64,000 nt of DNA from Desarmillaria ectypa (lineage: Eukaryota > Basidiomycota > Agaricomycetes > Agaricales > Physalacriaceae), in assembly GCA_030407005.1 (NCBI GenBank), contig JAUDYN010000003.1:682001-746000 (forward strand). Reading direction: 5' to 3'. The notes beneath the pieces are model-generated. The model searched no databases, was not told the origin of the DNA, and saw nothing but the letters and a program-made list of their open reading frames with translations. This document shows positions 1-10,003 of the stretch, one piece after another. Position 1 is the stretch's first letter. Every line of letters begins with the position of its first letter. The translations under genes were made by a program, and so were the position numbers.

Positions 1-1627
1 TTTCTTCTTGCATATTGATGGCAAGAATACTTTCCCCCTCTTCGAGTTCTTCGTCCCATCGGTCTTCTTCATCTGCATCTGGCAGAGTAAAGTGGTTCTG
101 GACACAATGACATCGTCCAAATGTCAAGGTTCCTGCCTTCCAGTTGACGAAAGGGTTGTGGCGTTTAAGCCAGTCGTGTCCCAGGTATACGGTTTTGGAA
201 CCTAAGTCGGTGACTGCAAGATCAATGCGTTCACTATGTCCTCCAATTGTCATTCGTAGTTCTACAAACTCGGTGACATCCCCTGCTTTATTGCGCGTTC
301 CATCAGCATTATAGACCGGTATAGGGGCTGCGGCCTTCCTGGTGTCCAACTGGTGTTGTTGGACGTACATTCGGTTGATAGAGCTGCCCGTGCAGCTGCT
401 ATCCAACAACGCTCGGGTTGTCAATACTTTTTTCCCAGTACACGGGGAAAGTTGGATATCTACCAAGAAGTCCCGACCGGAACTCTTGGTGCCTCGAATA
501 TAACTGAATGGGTTCGTGTAATTCGTAGAGCTGTTCCCGGGCAATGCTCTCTCCCGTCCGTAAGCTCTGGATAAGCTCGTCGTCGATTTCTCCAAGTCGT
601 TTAGGGTGTACCCAAATGGAGAGAACCGCTCTGGCGTTTGCCAGATTCTTGGAGTTACGTATAGCGCACATTGTCCAGTCAATTCCAAATGGTTTGAACC
701 ATTGGAATTTGTCTTGCTTCCCTGTGCATTCAGAAGACTTTTTCAGCTTTCCCGTACATTCGAAAGCAATTGATACCCCCTTGTTAAGATTGGTATCGGT
801 TTTGATGTTTCCCTGTGCGTTCGGAAGATCAAGTTTTTGTTTTTCCGGTGTTCTGCATATCGGGGTACTGGTTTTGGATTGGCTGTCTTGCCACATCCTA
901 AACGCCGTGTCATCTTCTTCGTCGGGTACTTCAATGACGGTAGTTCTGCTGAAATGCCCCCTTTTTACCGCCTGGGCGCTAGCGGGATCCTGTCCCTTTT
1001 CCTCGGCCGGCACCACTCGTGACAGAGTTTGAAGTTCCTTGGTCATTGACTCCCAGCTAGTGCCTAAGGCGACCTTCGCACGGTTGTCAACCCTGCAACT
1101 TACCGGCCCGGTTTGGTACTCAGCTTCGTCAAGTTTTCCGCTCCCCGGACCGGTTCGTCTGGGTAAAGCCTGGCCTTGGTTAGAGGCACTGTCCTGGTCC
1201 TCCGCCGACCCTGGCAGAACTGGTGAGCTTGCCCCGCTGCTCGAAGCGGGTACTGGGACGGTCGGACTTCTGGAAGTCCCGGAGGAGTCCCGCCTACTGG
1301 TCCCTGCTCGTCGCTGTGCGCTCAGCGGCGTATCCGGTGAGCACTGCTCGTTGGACTTTGTTGCGGCGCCAACACCACTTGGCAAGTCCCGCTCCAGTTC
1401 GTCGGAGGCTCGGGATTTGTCACTACAGATACTAGTGTCAGCGTCTTCTAGTAGTATGACGTACCTGTTTGTTTTTGTTGATTCTTTCTTTGTCTTCGGC
1501 TTCGGTGAAGTCATAGATATATTTTTCGTAGGTAATTGTCTGTTTTCATAGTAATTAGTCTGACCTGTGGAAACCAAGGACACACCTTGAGACTTGGGCG
1601 TGCAAGGGGAATCGAACCCTTGACGCC
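1..1627 (-). pseudogene. pol: pol N-terminal region of element E: spacer and start of protease
   Basis: The frame is open from upstream of the gag stop to 399. It encodes about 390 residues of low-complexity spacer with a conserved ending (IWVHPKRLGEIDDELIQSL). Relative to element B there is one extra base near 497, so the aspartic protease that follows is in another frame, from about 490 to beyond position 1. The protease active site reads LLDSSC here where B reads LLDSGC, so the usual Asp-Ser-Gly is changed to Asp-Ser-Ser. With the frameshift, the copy cannot make a normal Pol. The reverse transcriptase would lie left of the window. Confidence 0.75.
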
Positions 1628-1628
1628 C
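1596..1628 (-). promoter_or_regulatory. Hairpin abutting the gag stop codon (element E)
   Basis: The 33-nt sequence folds into a 12-bp stem (GGGCGT/ACGCCC plus AAGGG-type inner pairs) with a single bulged base and an 8-nt loop. It begins at the last base of the gag TAG codon. The pol frame is -1 to gag and remains open through the hairpin. The A-rich GTAAAAG precedes the stop. This is the layout of a recoding signal. The loop region reads GGTTCGATTCC, identical to a Pol III B-box consensus. Function is inferred. Confidence 0.5.
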
Positions 1629-4140
1629 TACTCTTTTACCTCCTCGATCTTGGAGGTGCTCGGCACCACTGCGTCAGTGGGCCCCATGTATCTCACTACG
1701 TTCTTCTCTTTTCTCGTAGGGCAATCCTTGCTCAGGTGACCCTTTTGGTCGCACCTGAAGCAGCGCCCCTCGGCTCATTGCCGGTCTACGTCCATGGGCT
1801 TCCCCGCCCCCCCGTACGTCGTCCACTTACCGGTTCCAGCGTCGCGACCGGTTACTCCACTCCCAACACTCGGTTTTGGAGCCGAGGAACTTGTCGCCCC
1901 AGCGGTATTCTTGCTGCCGGGTTGCTGTTGTTGGGGACGCGGGCCCTGCTTCTGACCGTCCCGAGGCGTACTGGTGGTCTGGTCAAAGACCCACTTCCGC
2001 TGTCTCTCTTCATACATTCGGAGAATGCGTTCCTTCCACTCTGGGTATGAGCGCGGAATGCTCACCCCCATATTTGAGATAAAGGTGGTATACGAGCTAG
2101 GAACTCCTAGTCGTACCGCCTTTACCATCGCGCCCCTTTCCGCTTCATCGGATCTCCGGCCCGCTAGCTTTGCTTCTTCTTCCAGCTTCTGGAAGTAGTG
2201 GGAGGCGGGCTGTGCTCCCATGCGCTTTTCGTGAATTTCCTCGATCGCCGGATCTCGGAATTGTCTTGTGACTAGGTCGACGAAGTCGGCCCAGTCGGGG
2301 TATCGGAAGTGGGCAGCGGTACCGTCAAAGGCGTCGCCTACCCAGTATTCGGGTCTCTTGTAGACCCACCAGTCCTTGGCGGCACCCTCGAAGTGGGATG
2401 TCGCGAATAATACCAGGTGCGACGGCACCTGGAAATAGTGTCTGAACACTTCAAAATAGGCGATACAATCGCCTATGAAGCGTTCAATGTCGTCATGGTC
2501 CCCTTTGAACAGGGGCGGGGACCTTGACGAGGGTCGGCTTGATGCCCAAGTATGGGGCATCAGCGGCAGCATTCCCGACTGGATTCGGGATTGGGTCAGG
2601 TGGTCCCTGACCAGGGGGCGGTCTTGGGATCGAGAATCGATCTGGCCTGTACCCCGGGTACCCTCTTGGTGGTCCCGGCGGTCTTCCCCTTTCCGGCTCC
2701 TTCTCTCGCTCTTGGGCTCGGAGGTAGTCCAGCCAGTGTCTTGCGGGCGGCGTCCTCCTTGTCGAGCTCGCTACGCATCTCCGCTATGCGCCGCTCTTTC
2801 TCCTGTAACTTGGTTCGCATTTGCTGCCGAGTTTCTTCTGCCGTGGCAGGATTCCTTGACGCCCCTGCGGTGGCATTTCCTGCCGGCGTTCCTTCTGCTT
2901 CCATTTCTTCTCCTGCCCCTGCAAAGAGAAGACTGCCACCCTGATAAGGGTGGTATCCTTGGTGACGCACCTGATGATGAGGAGGTGAGTCAGGAAGTGG
3001 TCGTGGATTTACGACCGGGGTATCCGGTGGGTAACCCGGATATACTTCGTATTGAGGGTGGTGGTATTCCATCCCTCCGTAGTAACCTGTATCGTAGGTA
3101 AACGTATTATATTGAGGCTCTTCCTCCTCAATCCTCTCGTGCCATCTCCAGCCTCCGGAGATGCTGGAGGGTCCTGTCCAGCTCTCGTTGCTCGCGTGGG
3201 GTCCTGGGTAATAACCCTGGAAAACGATCCCCGGCGGCGGGACCGAAGATTGACCGGTCGCGGTTGGCGCGAATCCGGTTGTTGATGATGAGGGCCCTGG
3301 CGTTGCTAGGGCCTTCCATCGGTACTCGGATGGGGTCGCCCCTGTTGAGGGCGAGCCACTCATCCATCTCCATTCTGGGTTCTTCCCAGAGGTCTCGGGC
3401 TTCGACGTCCCTTCGTCGAATTTCCCATGCTGCGGTCCGGTATGGACCGAATATTCTCCGATCGTAGTTGGAGAGTTCTGGCCACGTGTAATCGAGCCCG
3501 TCGGAGTTGAAGGGATCGTCGGGGGCAAGGGGAGCGGCCTGGGTGTGGATTCCGACAAGACCGTCGTCGGACTCATCATCGGAGATTTCGATGACGGGGA
3601 GGGAGGAGATGGAGATTTCCTCCCTGCTTGGCCACCGCTCACGGCTCCAGGGGCCATAGGGGTGGGTCCGATCCATTCCGGGATCGTCGGGGTGTCGGGG
3701 TCCGTTGGAGTCGGACCCGTTGCTGTTGCTGTCGTCATTGTTGGACGACGAGGAATCGGACCTTCGCTGGGATTGGCGAAGGGCGGGAGCTCTTGAACGA
3801 GGGGGGGGACCGGGGTATGGGGGCGGGGGTTCATCCCCATCAGACCATACGTCCCTCTCGTGTTCCTCGGTCTCCTCGGGACCGATTGTTGGTTGCTCCA
3901 TTGCGGCAGTGGATCGTTCCAGCCGGTTCCGGAGGAGGAGAGCCCTTGCATTGTAGGCGAGGGCGTTTTGGGCAATTCGAGCCCGAAGTTCTGCGATCCC
4001 CAGAGACGGGGGCCGCAAATTAGTGCTCTCCTCGGAGGAGGAGGAGGAGGGCCCGATGATGAATCGGGCCCGGGGACGAACGAGTGGAACCTCCTCTCGT
4101 TCTCCCAGTCTTGCGGGGGGTATCCCCCTGGGAAGCTCAT
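1628..4140 (-). pseudogene. gag: gag of element E (capsid and zinc knuckle), frameshifted
   Basis: From 4140 to 2596 a 514-codon frame encodes a Pro/Ser/Thr-rich N-terminal part that overlaps the membrane-protein ORF, then a Tyr/Pro-rich and coiled segment. A one-base insertion near 2735 shifts it out of the capsid frame, which is open from 2572 to 1775. The capsid contains the retrotransposon Gag core (GDHDDIERFIGDCIAYF, then GAAKDWW). Compared with B it lacks five residues after IHEK. After a TGA at 1775 the same frame encodes a CX2CX4HX4C knuckle (CFRCDQKGHLSKDC, about 1720-1760) and stops at TAG 1628-1630. The real Gag start is uncertain: the capsid frame could begin at the upstream ATG, at an internal ATG, or be reached by frameshift from the membrane ORF. 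Confidence 0.75.
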
Positions 4141-4330
4141 TTGTGGCGGGCGGGACGGGACGGGGTTCTGGTTCCGGTCTCCGGGGTTGCCTTCTCAGCA
4201 AGATCCGGAGTTCTTCCTCGTAGATTAGTACGGCGAGGACCGTAAAGAAAGATAATAAAATGGCACCACCGATGGCGACGCCGAGGGAGACGGTTCGGGG
4301 TTCTTGATAGTTTCTGTCTTCTCCGGACAT
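3128..4330 (-). CDS. Putative single-pass membrane protein overlapping gag (element E)
   Basis: An open frame of 400 codons starts at ATG 4330 (the frame is open further upstream, to a GTG at 4411 inside the LTR) and ends at TGA 3128. About 19 residues in, a hydrophobic stretch (VAIGGAILLSFFTVLAVLIY) is followed by acidic then arginine-rich residues, as in a single-pass membrane segment. Downstream come an Arg/Pro-rich region, a helical segment, the late-domain-like motif PPPPY and an acidic IEISDDESDD segment. It overlaps, in a different frame, the long ORF running into the capsid. The same frame exists in element B (5674-6861) with four stops. I do not recognise a family. The product and its use are inferred; the open frame and TM-like segment are visible. 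Confidence 0.55.
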   Translation of the reverse strand: MSGEDRNYQEPRTVSLGVAIGGAILLSFFTVLAVLIYEEELRILLRRQPRRPEPEPRPVPPATNELPRGIPPARLGEREEVPLVRPRARFIIGPSSSSSEESTNLRPPSLGIAELRARIAQNALAYNARALLLRNRLERSTAAMEQPTIGPEETEEHERDVWSDGDEPPPPYPGPPPRSRAPALRQSQRRSDSSSSNNDDSNSNGSDSNGPRHPDDPGMDRTHPYGPWSRERWPSREEISISSLPVIEISDDESDDGLVGIHTQAAPLAPDDPFNSDGLDYTWPELSNYDRRIFGPYRTAAWEIRRRDVEARDLWEEPRMEMDEWLALNRGDPIRVPMEGPSNARALIINNRIRANRDRSIFGPAAGDRFPGLLPRTPREQRELDRTLQHLRRLEMARED

Positions 4331-4376
4331 GAGTTCTTCTATACGGCTAGCGTAATAGAAGAAAAGTTGGTTGGAT

Positions 4377-4389
4377 ATCTCTTGTTTTA
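4377..4389 (-). promoter_or_regulatory. Self-priming primer-binding site of element E
   Basis: Directly inside the 5' LTR the minus strand reads TAAAACAAGAGAT. This is the exact reverse complement of ATCTCTTGTTTTA inside the LTR itself. No TGG of a tRNA-type primer site is present. The arrangement matches the Tf1/sushi self-priming mechanism, in which the 5' end of the RNA folds back to prime reverse transcription. Confidence 0.75.
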
Positions 4390-4812
4390 TGTTAGGCACC
4401 GCCTTGGACACGTGACTTGGGACCGTCAGGTGATTCTCTCTGGGCCGTTACGTGTTCGAACGATCACCCAAGTGAGAGAACTACGCTAATAGTCTTTAGT
4501 GTAGTGCGAGTAAGGAGTATATGATGTTAATTAAAACAAGAGATAGAGTACAATGGGCTAATATACTCTGTTTATATAGTATTCCTACAGCGTTATATTT
4601 AGGTGAAACGTTACAGTCCATGCACGAACGGTGTCGAAGTAGGACGATCCGGGAGGATCATAGAACCAATGAGAGTTGTCTGGGGTGACAGACGGTGAGA
4701 ACGAGGGTGGTATCCGGCAAATAGCTGGATACGAGTTGGTTTCTGGATTAGATTAGATGGATGAGTCATGGATATGACTCGGATAAGATAAGATAACGGA
4801 AAAATCGTAACA
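4390..4812 (-). repeat. 5' LTR of element E (423 bp)
   Basis: The LTR has TGTTAC...CTAACA termini when read on the minus strand. It aligns along its length with the LTRs at 5164-5614, 23732-24156 and 27966-28388. It contains the conserved stretch ATCTCTTGTTTTA, which is the predicted start of the element RNA. Confidence 0.92.
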
Positions 4813-4913
4813 AAATTGGATGTTTGCTGGGGATACAACAATATCTGCATTCGAGATGGAGACAAAGAGAAAGCCACATTCCAAACTAACCAAGGACTCT
4901 TTGAGCCAACCAT
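4813..4913 (+). mobile_element. Element D, reverse transcriptase fragment left of the solo LTR
   Basis: These 101 bases encode KLDVCWGYNNICIRDGDKE and onward to FEPT, matching the element B reverse transcriptase around 20950-21050. The fragment lies between the end of E's LTR and the start of the reversed solo LTR. It continues in frame at 25276 (FFGLMNSPATF). It proves that E and the solo LTR both sit in the same older plus-strand gypsy copy. Confidence 0.88.
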
Positions 4914-5163
4914 TGATGTGCTTGGTAACGGCGAGTGACAAAAGAATTAGGGAATGGCAATGAACACCAATCACACTAAACCTCTTACTACTCTACACTT
5001 AATCACCAATATTGAATTTGGGCGGTTTCGAGTACAATGGAAGCACTCTGCAGACTTCAATAATCAAGTACAATTGTCTTAAAGACGTTTTATTCATTAC
5101 TAGTGAGTTTATACAAAGTACTACTCGTACTAGTGGGGTGGGTAAGACACAATTGGATAAGAG
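4914..5163 (-). repeat. Solo LTR of the element C family, first 250 bp
   Basis: This is the reverse complement of the last 250 bp of the C-family LTR (compare 11113-11362). It starts TGATGTGC and is interrupted at 5163 by element B. It is preceded by CCAT, while the other end at 25271 is followed by CCGT; the two are a 4-bp target duplication differing by one CpG transition. Confidence 0.9.
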
Positions 5164-5614
5164 TGTTACGATTTTTCCATAATCTTATCTTATCCAAGTC
5201 ATATCCATGACTCATTCATCTAATCTATCAAGTCATATCATATCATCTAATCTATCCATAAACTGACTCGTATCCAGCTATTCGCCAGCTACTACCCTCA
5301 TTCTCACCGTCTGTCACCCCAGATACTTTCCATTGATTCTAAGATCCTCCCAGATCATCCTACTTCGACACTGTTAGTGCATGGACCAAAGTGTTTCACC
5401 TAAATATACACGCTGTAGAAATACTATATAAACAGAGTAAACTAGTCAGTTGTACTCTATCTCTTGTTTTAATTAACATCATATACTTCTTGTCTGCATA
5501 AAGACTAAAGGCTCCTTGGCTTTTATCTCTCAATTGGGTGATCGTTCGAACACGTAATGGCCCAGAGAGATCAGCTGACTGCCCCAAGTCATGTGCCCAA
5601 GTCGGTGCCTAACA
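5164..5614 (+). repeat. 5' LTR of element B (451 bp)
   Basis: TGTTAC...CTAACA termini. It has a TATATAA box at 5425-5431 and the predicted RNA start at about 5459, within ATCTCTTGTTTTA. It is 26 bp longer than the 3' LTR because of a local duplication of an ATCTAATCTATC-type segment near 5216-5260. Confidence 0.93.
5425..5431 (+). promoter_or_regulatory. LTR TATA box (element B)
   Basis: TATATAA lies about 34 nt upstream of ATCTCTTGTTTTA, the expected 5' end of a self-priming RNA. The same spacing occurs in the 3' LTR (23967 and 24001). Confidence 0.6.
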
Positions 5615-5627
5615 TAAAACAAGAGAT
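5615..5627 (+). promoter_or_regulatory. Self-priming primer-binding site of element B
   Basis: TAAAACAAGAGAT directly follows the LTR terminus. It pairs perfectly over 13 nt with ATCTCTTGTTTTA at 5459-5471 in the LTR. There is no tRNA-type TGG start. This fits self-priming as known for Tf1 and related chromoviruses. Confidence 0.75.
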
Positions 5628-5673
5628 TATCCCCTTCTCTTCTATTATGCCAGCCATATAGAAGAAACTCCTC

Positions 5674-6861
5674 ATGTCCGGAGAAGACAGAAATTCTCAA
5701 GAATCATGAACTGTTTCTCTCGGCATCGCCATCAGCGGCGCTATACTATTATCCTTCTTTATGGCCCTCGCCGTACTTATCTACGAGGAAGAACTCTGGG
5801 CCTTGCTAAGAAGGCAACCCCAGAGACCAGAACCAGAACCCTGCCCCGTCCCACCCACCACCCATGACCTTCCCCGGGGGTTATCCCCCGCAAGACTGGG
5901 AGAACGAGAGGAGCTACCACTCATTCGCCCCCGAGCCCGATTCATCATTGGGCCTTCCTCCTCCTCCAAGGAGAGCAATAACTCGCAACCCCCGTCTCCG
6001 GGGATCACAGAACTTCGGGCCCAGATTGCCCAATCCGCTTGCGCCTACAATGCGAGAGCCATCCTCCTCTGCTACCAGATGGAACGATCCACCATTGCAC
6101 TGGAGCGACCAGCAGTCAGTCTTGAGGAGACCGAGGAACACGAGAGGGATGTATGGACTCAAGGGGATGAACCCCCGCCCCCATACCCCAGTCCCCCCCC
6201 TCGTCCAAGAACCCCTGCCCTTCGCATATCCCAGTGAAGGTCCGACTCCCCGTTGCTCAACAGTGACAGCGGGTCCAAATACTCCGGACCCCACCACCCC
6301 AACGATCCCAACATGGATCAAAACCACCCTTACGGCCCCTGGAGCCATGAGCAGTGGCCAGACAAGGGAGAAGAGTTCTCCCTCTTCTCCCTCTCCGTCA
6401 TCGAAATCTCCGATGATGAGTCCAACGACGACATTGTCGGAGACAACACCCCGGTCCCGGCTGCTCCCTGAGCCCCTGACGACCCTTTCAACCCAGACGG
6501 GCCTGATTATATCTGGCCAGAACTCTTCGAAGTCGATCGGAGACTATTCGGTCCATACCGGACTGCAGCATGGGAGGTTCGGCGAAGAGACATCGAAGCC
6601 CGCGATCTCTGGGACAAACCCAGAATCGAGATGGATGAGTGGCTCACCCTTAACAGGGGTGACCCCATCTGAGTCCCGATGGAAGGCCCTAGCAATGCCA
6701 GGGCCATCATCGTCAACCACCGGATTCACGCCAACCACGACCAGTCAATTTTCCGCCCCTCCGCAGGGGATCGTTTTCCAGGGTTACTACCCAGAACCCC
6801 ACAGGAACAACGAGAGCTGGATAGGACCCTCCAGCACCTCTGGAGGTTGGAGGTGGCATGA
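5674..6861 (+). pseudogene. Membrane-protein ORF of element B, with nonsense mutations
   Basis: This is the counterpart of the ORF at 3128-4330. It starts at the same ATG, MSGEDRN, and keeps the hydrophobic segment (AISGAILLSFFMALAVLIY), the PPPPYPSPPP motif and the C-terminal REQRELDRTLQHL-like helix. It is interrupted by TGA at 5707, near 6235, near 6469 and near 6670, where copy E mostly has CGA. The long gag-frame ORF overlaps it from 5864. That the protein can be aligned in both copies over about 390 residues suggests a real product in the active ancestor; this is inference. Confidence 0.5.
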
Positions 6862-8388
6862 GAGGAATGAGTGGGGGCAAGAGCCCCAATACAATATGTT
6901 TACCTACGATACAGGTTACTACGGCGGGATGGAATACTACCACCCCCAATATGAAACGCATCCGGATTACCCACTGGACACTCCGGTCATAAGTCCACGA
7001 CCACTTCCCGACTCGCCCCCGCATCACAGGGTGCATCACCAAGGATACCACCCTTACCAGAGTGGCAGTCTTCTCTTTGCAGGGGCGGGAGAAGAAATGG
7101 AAGCAGAAGGAGCCCCTGCAGGTAACGCCACCGCAGGGGTGTCAAGAACCCCTGCCACGGCAGAAGAAACTTGGCAGCAGATGCGAACTGAGTTGCAGGA
7201 GAAAGAGTGACGCATAGCAGAGATGCGCGACGAGCTCGACAAGGAGGATGCCGCCCGCAAGACATTGGCAGACTATCTCCAAGTCCAAGAGCGCGAAAAA
7301 GAGCCGGAGAGGGGAAGACTGCCGGGACTGCCAAGAGGTTACCCGGGGTACAGGCCAGATCGATTTTCGATCCCAAGACCACCCCCTGGTCAGGGACCTC
7401 CTGACCCAATCCCGAACCCGGTTGGGAACGCTGCCGCTGATGCCCCCTACTTGGGCATCAAGCCGACCCTCGTCAAGGTCCCCACCCCATTCAAGGGGGA
7501 CCATGATGATATTGAACGCTTCATAGGCGATTGCATTGCTTATTTTGAAGTGTTCAGACACTATTTCCAGGTGCCGTCACACCTGGTACTATTCGCGACA
7601 TCCCACTTCGAGGGTGCTGCCAAGGATTGGTGGGTCTACAAGAGACCCGAATACTGGGTAGGCGATGCCTTTGACGGCACCGCTGCCCATTTCCGATACC
7701 CTGACTGGGCCAACTTTGTTGACCTAGTCACACGACAATTCCGAGATCCGGCGATCGAGGAAATCCATGAGAAGCACATGTTCAACTTGCGCATGGGAGC
7801 ACAGCCCGCCTCCCACTACTTCCAGAAGCTGGAAGAAGAAGCAAAGCTAGTGGGCTGGAGGAATGATGAGGCTGAACGCAGTGCCATGGTGAAGGCAGTG
7901 CGGCTGGGAGTACCCAGCTCCTACATGACCTTCATATCAAATATGGGTGTGAGCATTCCGCGCTCATATCCGGAATGGAAGGAACGCATCCTCAGGATGT
8001 ATGAAGAGTGACAGTGGAAATGGGTCTTTGACCAGACCACAAGTACACCTCGGGACAGCCAGAAGCAGGGCCCATGTCCCCAGCAACAGCAACCCAGCGG
8101 CAAGAACACCGCTGGGGTGACAAGTTCCTCAGCTCCAAAGCCAAGTGCTGGGAGTGGAGGAGCCAGTCGGGATGCTGGAACAGGTAAGTGGACAACGTAT
8201 GGGGGGGGGGGAGGAAGCCCATGGACGTAGACTGGCAAAAGGCCGAGGGGCGCTGCTTCAGGTGTGACCAAAAGGGTCACCTGAGCAGGGATTGCCCTAT
8301 GAGAAAAGAGAAGAACGTGATCAGATATGTGGGGCCCACTGACGCAGTGGTGCCGAGCACCTCCAAGATCGAGGAGGTAAAAGAGTAG
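5864..8388 (+). pseudogene. gag: gag of element B (capsid and CCHC knuckle)
   Basis: The frame runs 5864-7210, then after one TGA (7208-7210, CGA in copy E) continues 7211-8011. The capsid core is at about 7495-8000 (GDHDDIERFIGDCIAYFEVF, then GAAKDWW). After a second TGA at 8009 and a frame change at an 11-G run near 8204, the CCHC knuckle CFRCDQKGHLSRDC lies at about 8251-8292. Gag ends at TAG 8386-8388. The N-terminal third is Pro/Ser/Thr-rich and overlaps the membrane-protein ORF. Whether translation really starts at 5864 is unknown. Confidence 0.78.
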
Positions 8389-8420
8389 GGTGACAAGGGT
8401 TCGATTCCCCTTGTATGCCC
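8388..8420 (+). promoter_or_regulatory. Hairpin abutting the gag stop codon (element B)
   Basis: This matches the hairpin of copy E, with the outer stem weakened by a CpG transition (GGGTG instead of GGGCG). It follows GTAAAAGAG-TAG immediately. The downstream pol frame is -1 to gag, as in E. The GGTTCGATTCC loop is unchanged. Confidence 0.45.
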
Positions 8421-10003
8421 AAGACTCAAGGTGTGTCCTCGGGTTCCGCGGGTTGGACTGACTATTATGAAAACAGAAAAATATATACAAATACGAATAT
8501 ATCTATGATTCCACAGAAACTGAAGACCAAATAAGAATCATCAAGAACAAACAGGTATGACATCCTTCTCGAAGAAGCTGATACAAACATCTGTAGTGAA
8601 AAATCCCGAACCTCCGACAAACTGGAGTGGGACTTGCCAAGTGGGGTTGGCGCCGCAACAAAGTCCAAAGAGCAGTGCTCACCGGATACGCCGCTGAGCA
8701 CACAGCGACAAGCAGGGATCAGTAGGCAGGACTCCTTCGGGACTCCCAGAAGTCCGACCATCCCAGTACCCACCTCAAGCGGCAGGGCAAGCTCACCAGT
8801 TCTGCCAGGGTCGGTGGAGGACCAGGACAGTGCCTCTAACCAAGGCCAGGATCAACCCGGACAAACCGGTCCAGGGAGTGGAAAATGTGACGATGCTGAG
8901 TACCAAACCAGGCCGGCAAGTCCGAGGGTCAACAACCATGCAAAGGTCGCCTTAGGCACTAGCTGGGAGTCAATGACCAAGGAATTTCAAACTCGGTCAC
9001 GAGTGGTGCCGGCTGAGGAACAGGAACAGGATCCCGCTAGCACCCAGATGGTAAAAAGGGGGCATTTCAGCAGAACTACTGTCATGGAAATTCCAGATGA
9101 AGAAGATGACATGGCTTTTAGGATTTGGCAAGTCAGCCAATCCAAAGCCAGTACCCCGATAACCAGAACACTGGAAAAACAAACCACTGACCTTCCGAAT
9201 GCAAGGGGAAGCGACGATCCCGACACCCATCCTAACAAGGGGGTATCAAATGCTTCCGAACGCATGGGGAAGCAGGATGGATTCCAATGGCTCAAGCCAT
9301 TTGGAATTGACTGGACAATGTGCGCCATATGCGACTCCAAGAACTTGGCAAATGCCAAAGCAGTTCTCTCCATTTGGGTTCACCCCAAACGGCTTGGAGA
9401 AATTAACGATGAGCTTATTCAAAGCTTACAGATGGGAGAGAGCCTGGCCCAAGAACGACTCTACGAATTACACGAACCCATTCGTTATATTTGAGGTACC
9501 AAGAGTTCCGGACAGGACTTCTTGGTGGATATCCAACTTTCCCCATGTACTGGGAAGAAGATATTGACAACCAGAGCGCTACTAGATAGTGGCTGCATGG
9601 GCAGCTCTATCAACCGCACTTACATTCAGCAACACCAACTGGACACCAGGAAGGCCGCAGCCCCTATACCGGTCTATAATGCCGATGGAACGCGCAACAA
9701 GGCAGGGGACGTCACTGAGTTCGTGGAACTCCAAATGACGATTGGAGGATATAGCGAGCGCATCGACCTCACCATCACAGACCTTGGTTCCAAAACCATA
9801 TACTTAGGTCATGACTGGCTTAAACACCATAATCCTTTCGTAAACTGGAAAGTGGGGACCCTGACATTCGGGCGATGTCATTGCATCCAAAACCACCTTA
9901 CTTTACCTGATGCAGATGAAGAAGACCAATGGGACAAAGAGCTCGAGGAAGGAGAAAGTATTCTTGCTATCAACATGCAAGAAGAAATCATCCTTCATGC
10001 CGT
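8389..10003 (+). pseudogene. pol: pol part 1 of element B: spacer and aspartic protease
   Basis: The pol frame is open from 8634 to 9494, then after a single TGA at 9492-9494 (CGA in E) continues to the insertion point of element C. The first 280 residues are a spacer without recognised domain. The retropepsin-like protease starts near 9522 and has its catalytic LLDSGC at about 9579-9596 and a flap-side IYLGHDWL near 9810, as in other gypsy proteases. C is inserted after codon GCC-GT of the linker that follows the protease. Removing C and one CCGT restores the same reading frame. Confidence 0.85.

Larger units (their letters stand above)
1..4812 (-). mobile_element. Chromovirus copy E (Ty3/gypsy), left end outside window
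   Basis: This is the 5' part of a gypsy element on the minus strand. It reads, from 4812 downward, 5' LTR, primer-binding site, membrane-protein ORF, Gag capsid and zinc knuckle, gag-pol junction, pre-protease region and the start of the protease at the window edge. It is the same family as element B, with which it can be aligned throughout. It interrupts the reverse transcriptase of element D: D sequence resumes at 4813 directly after the LTR terminus. The bases AAATT at 4813-4817 may be the target duplication but the other end is outside the window. It has fewer nonsense mutations than B, with one-base insertions near 2735 and near 497. Confidence 0.9.

Noticed and set aside
5914..7561. Several long minus-strand ORFs over gag of element B (and plus-strand ones over gag of E)
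   Set aside because: They are mirror frames of a GC-rich, Pro/Ser-rich coding region. They lack TM, motif or position consistent between copies, unlike the sense-strand membrane ORF.
8330..8420. tRNA gene suggested by GGTTCGATTCC
   Set aside because: No cloverleaf forms: there is no matching acceptor or D arm about 60 nt upstream, and the T-stem has a mismatch.
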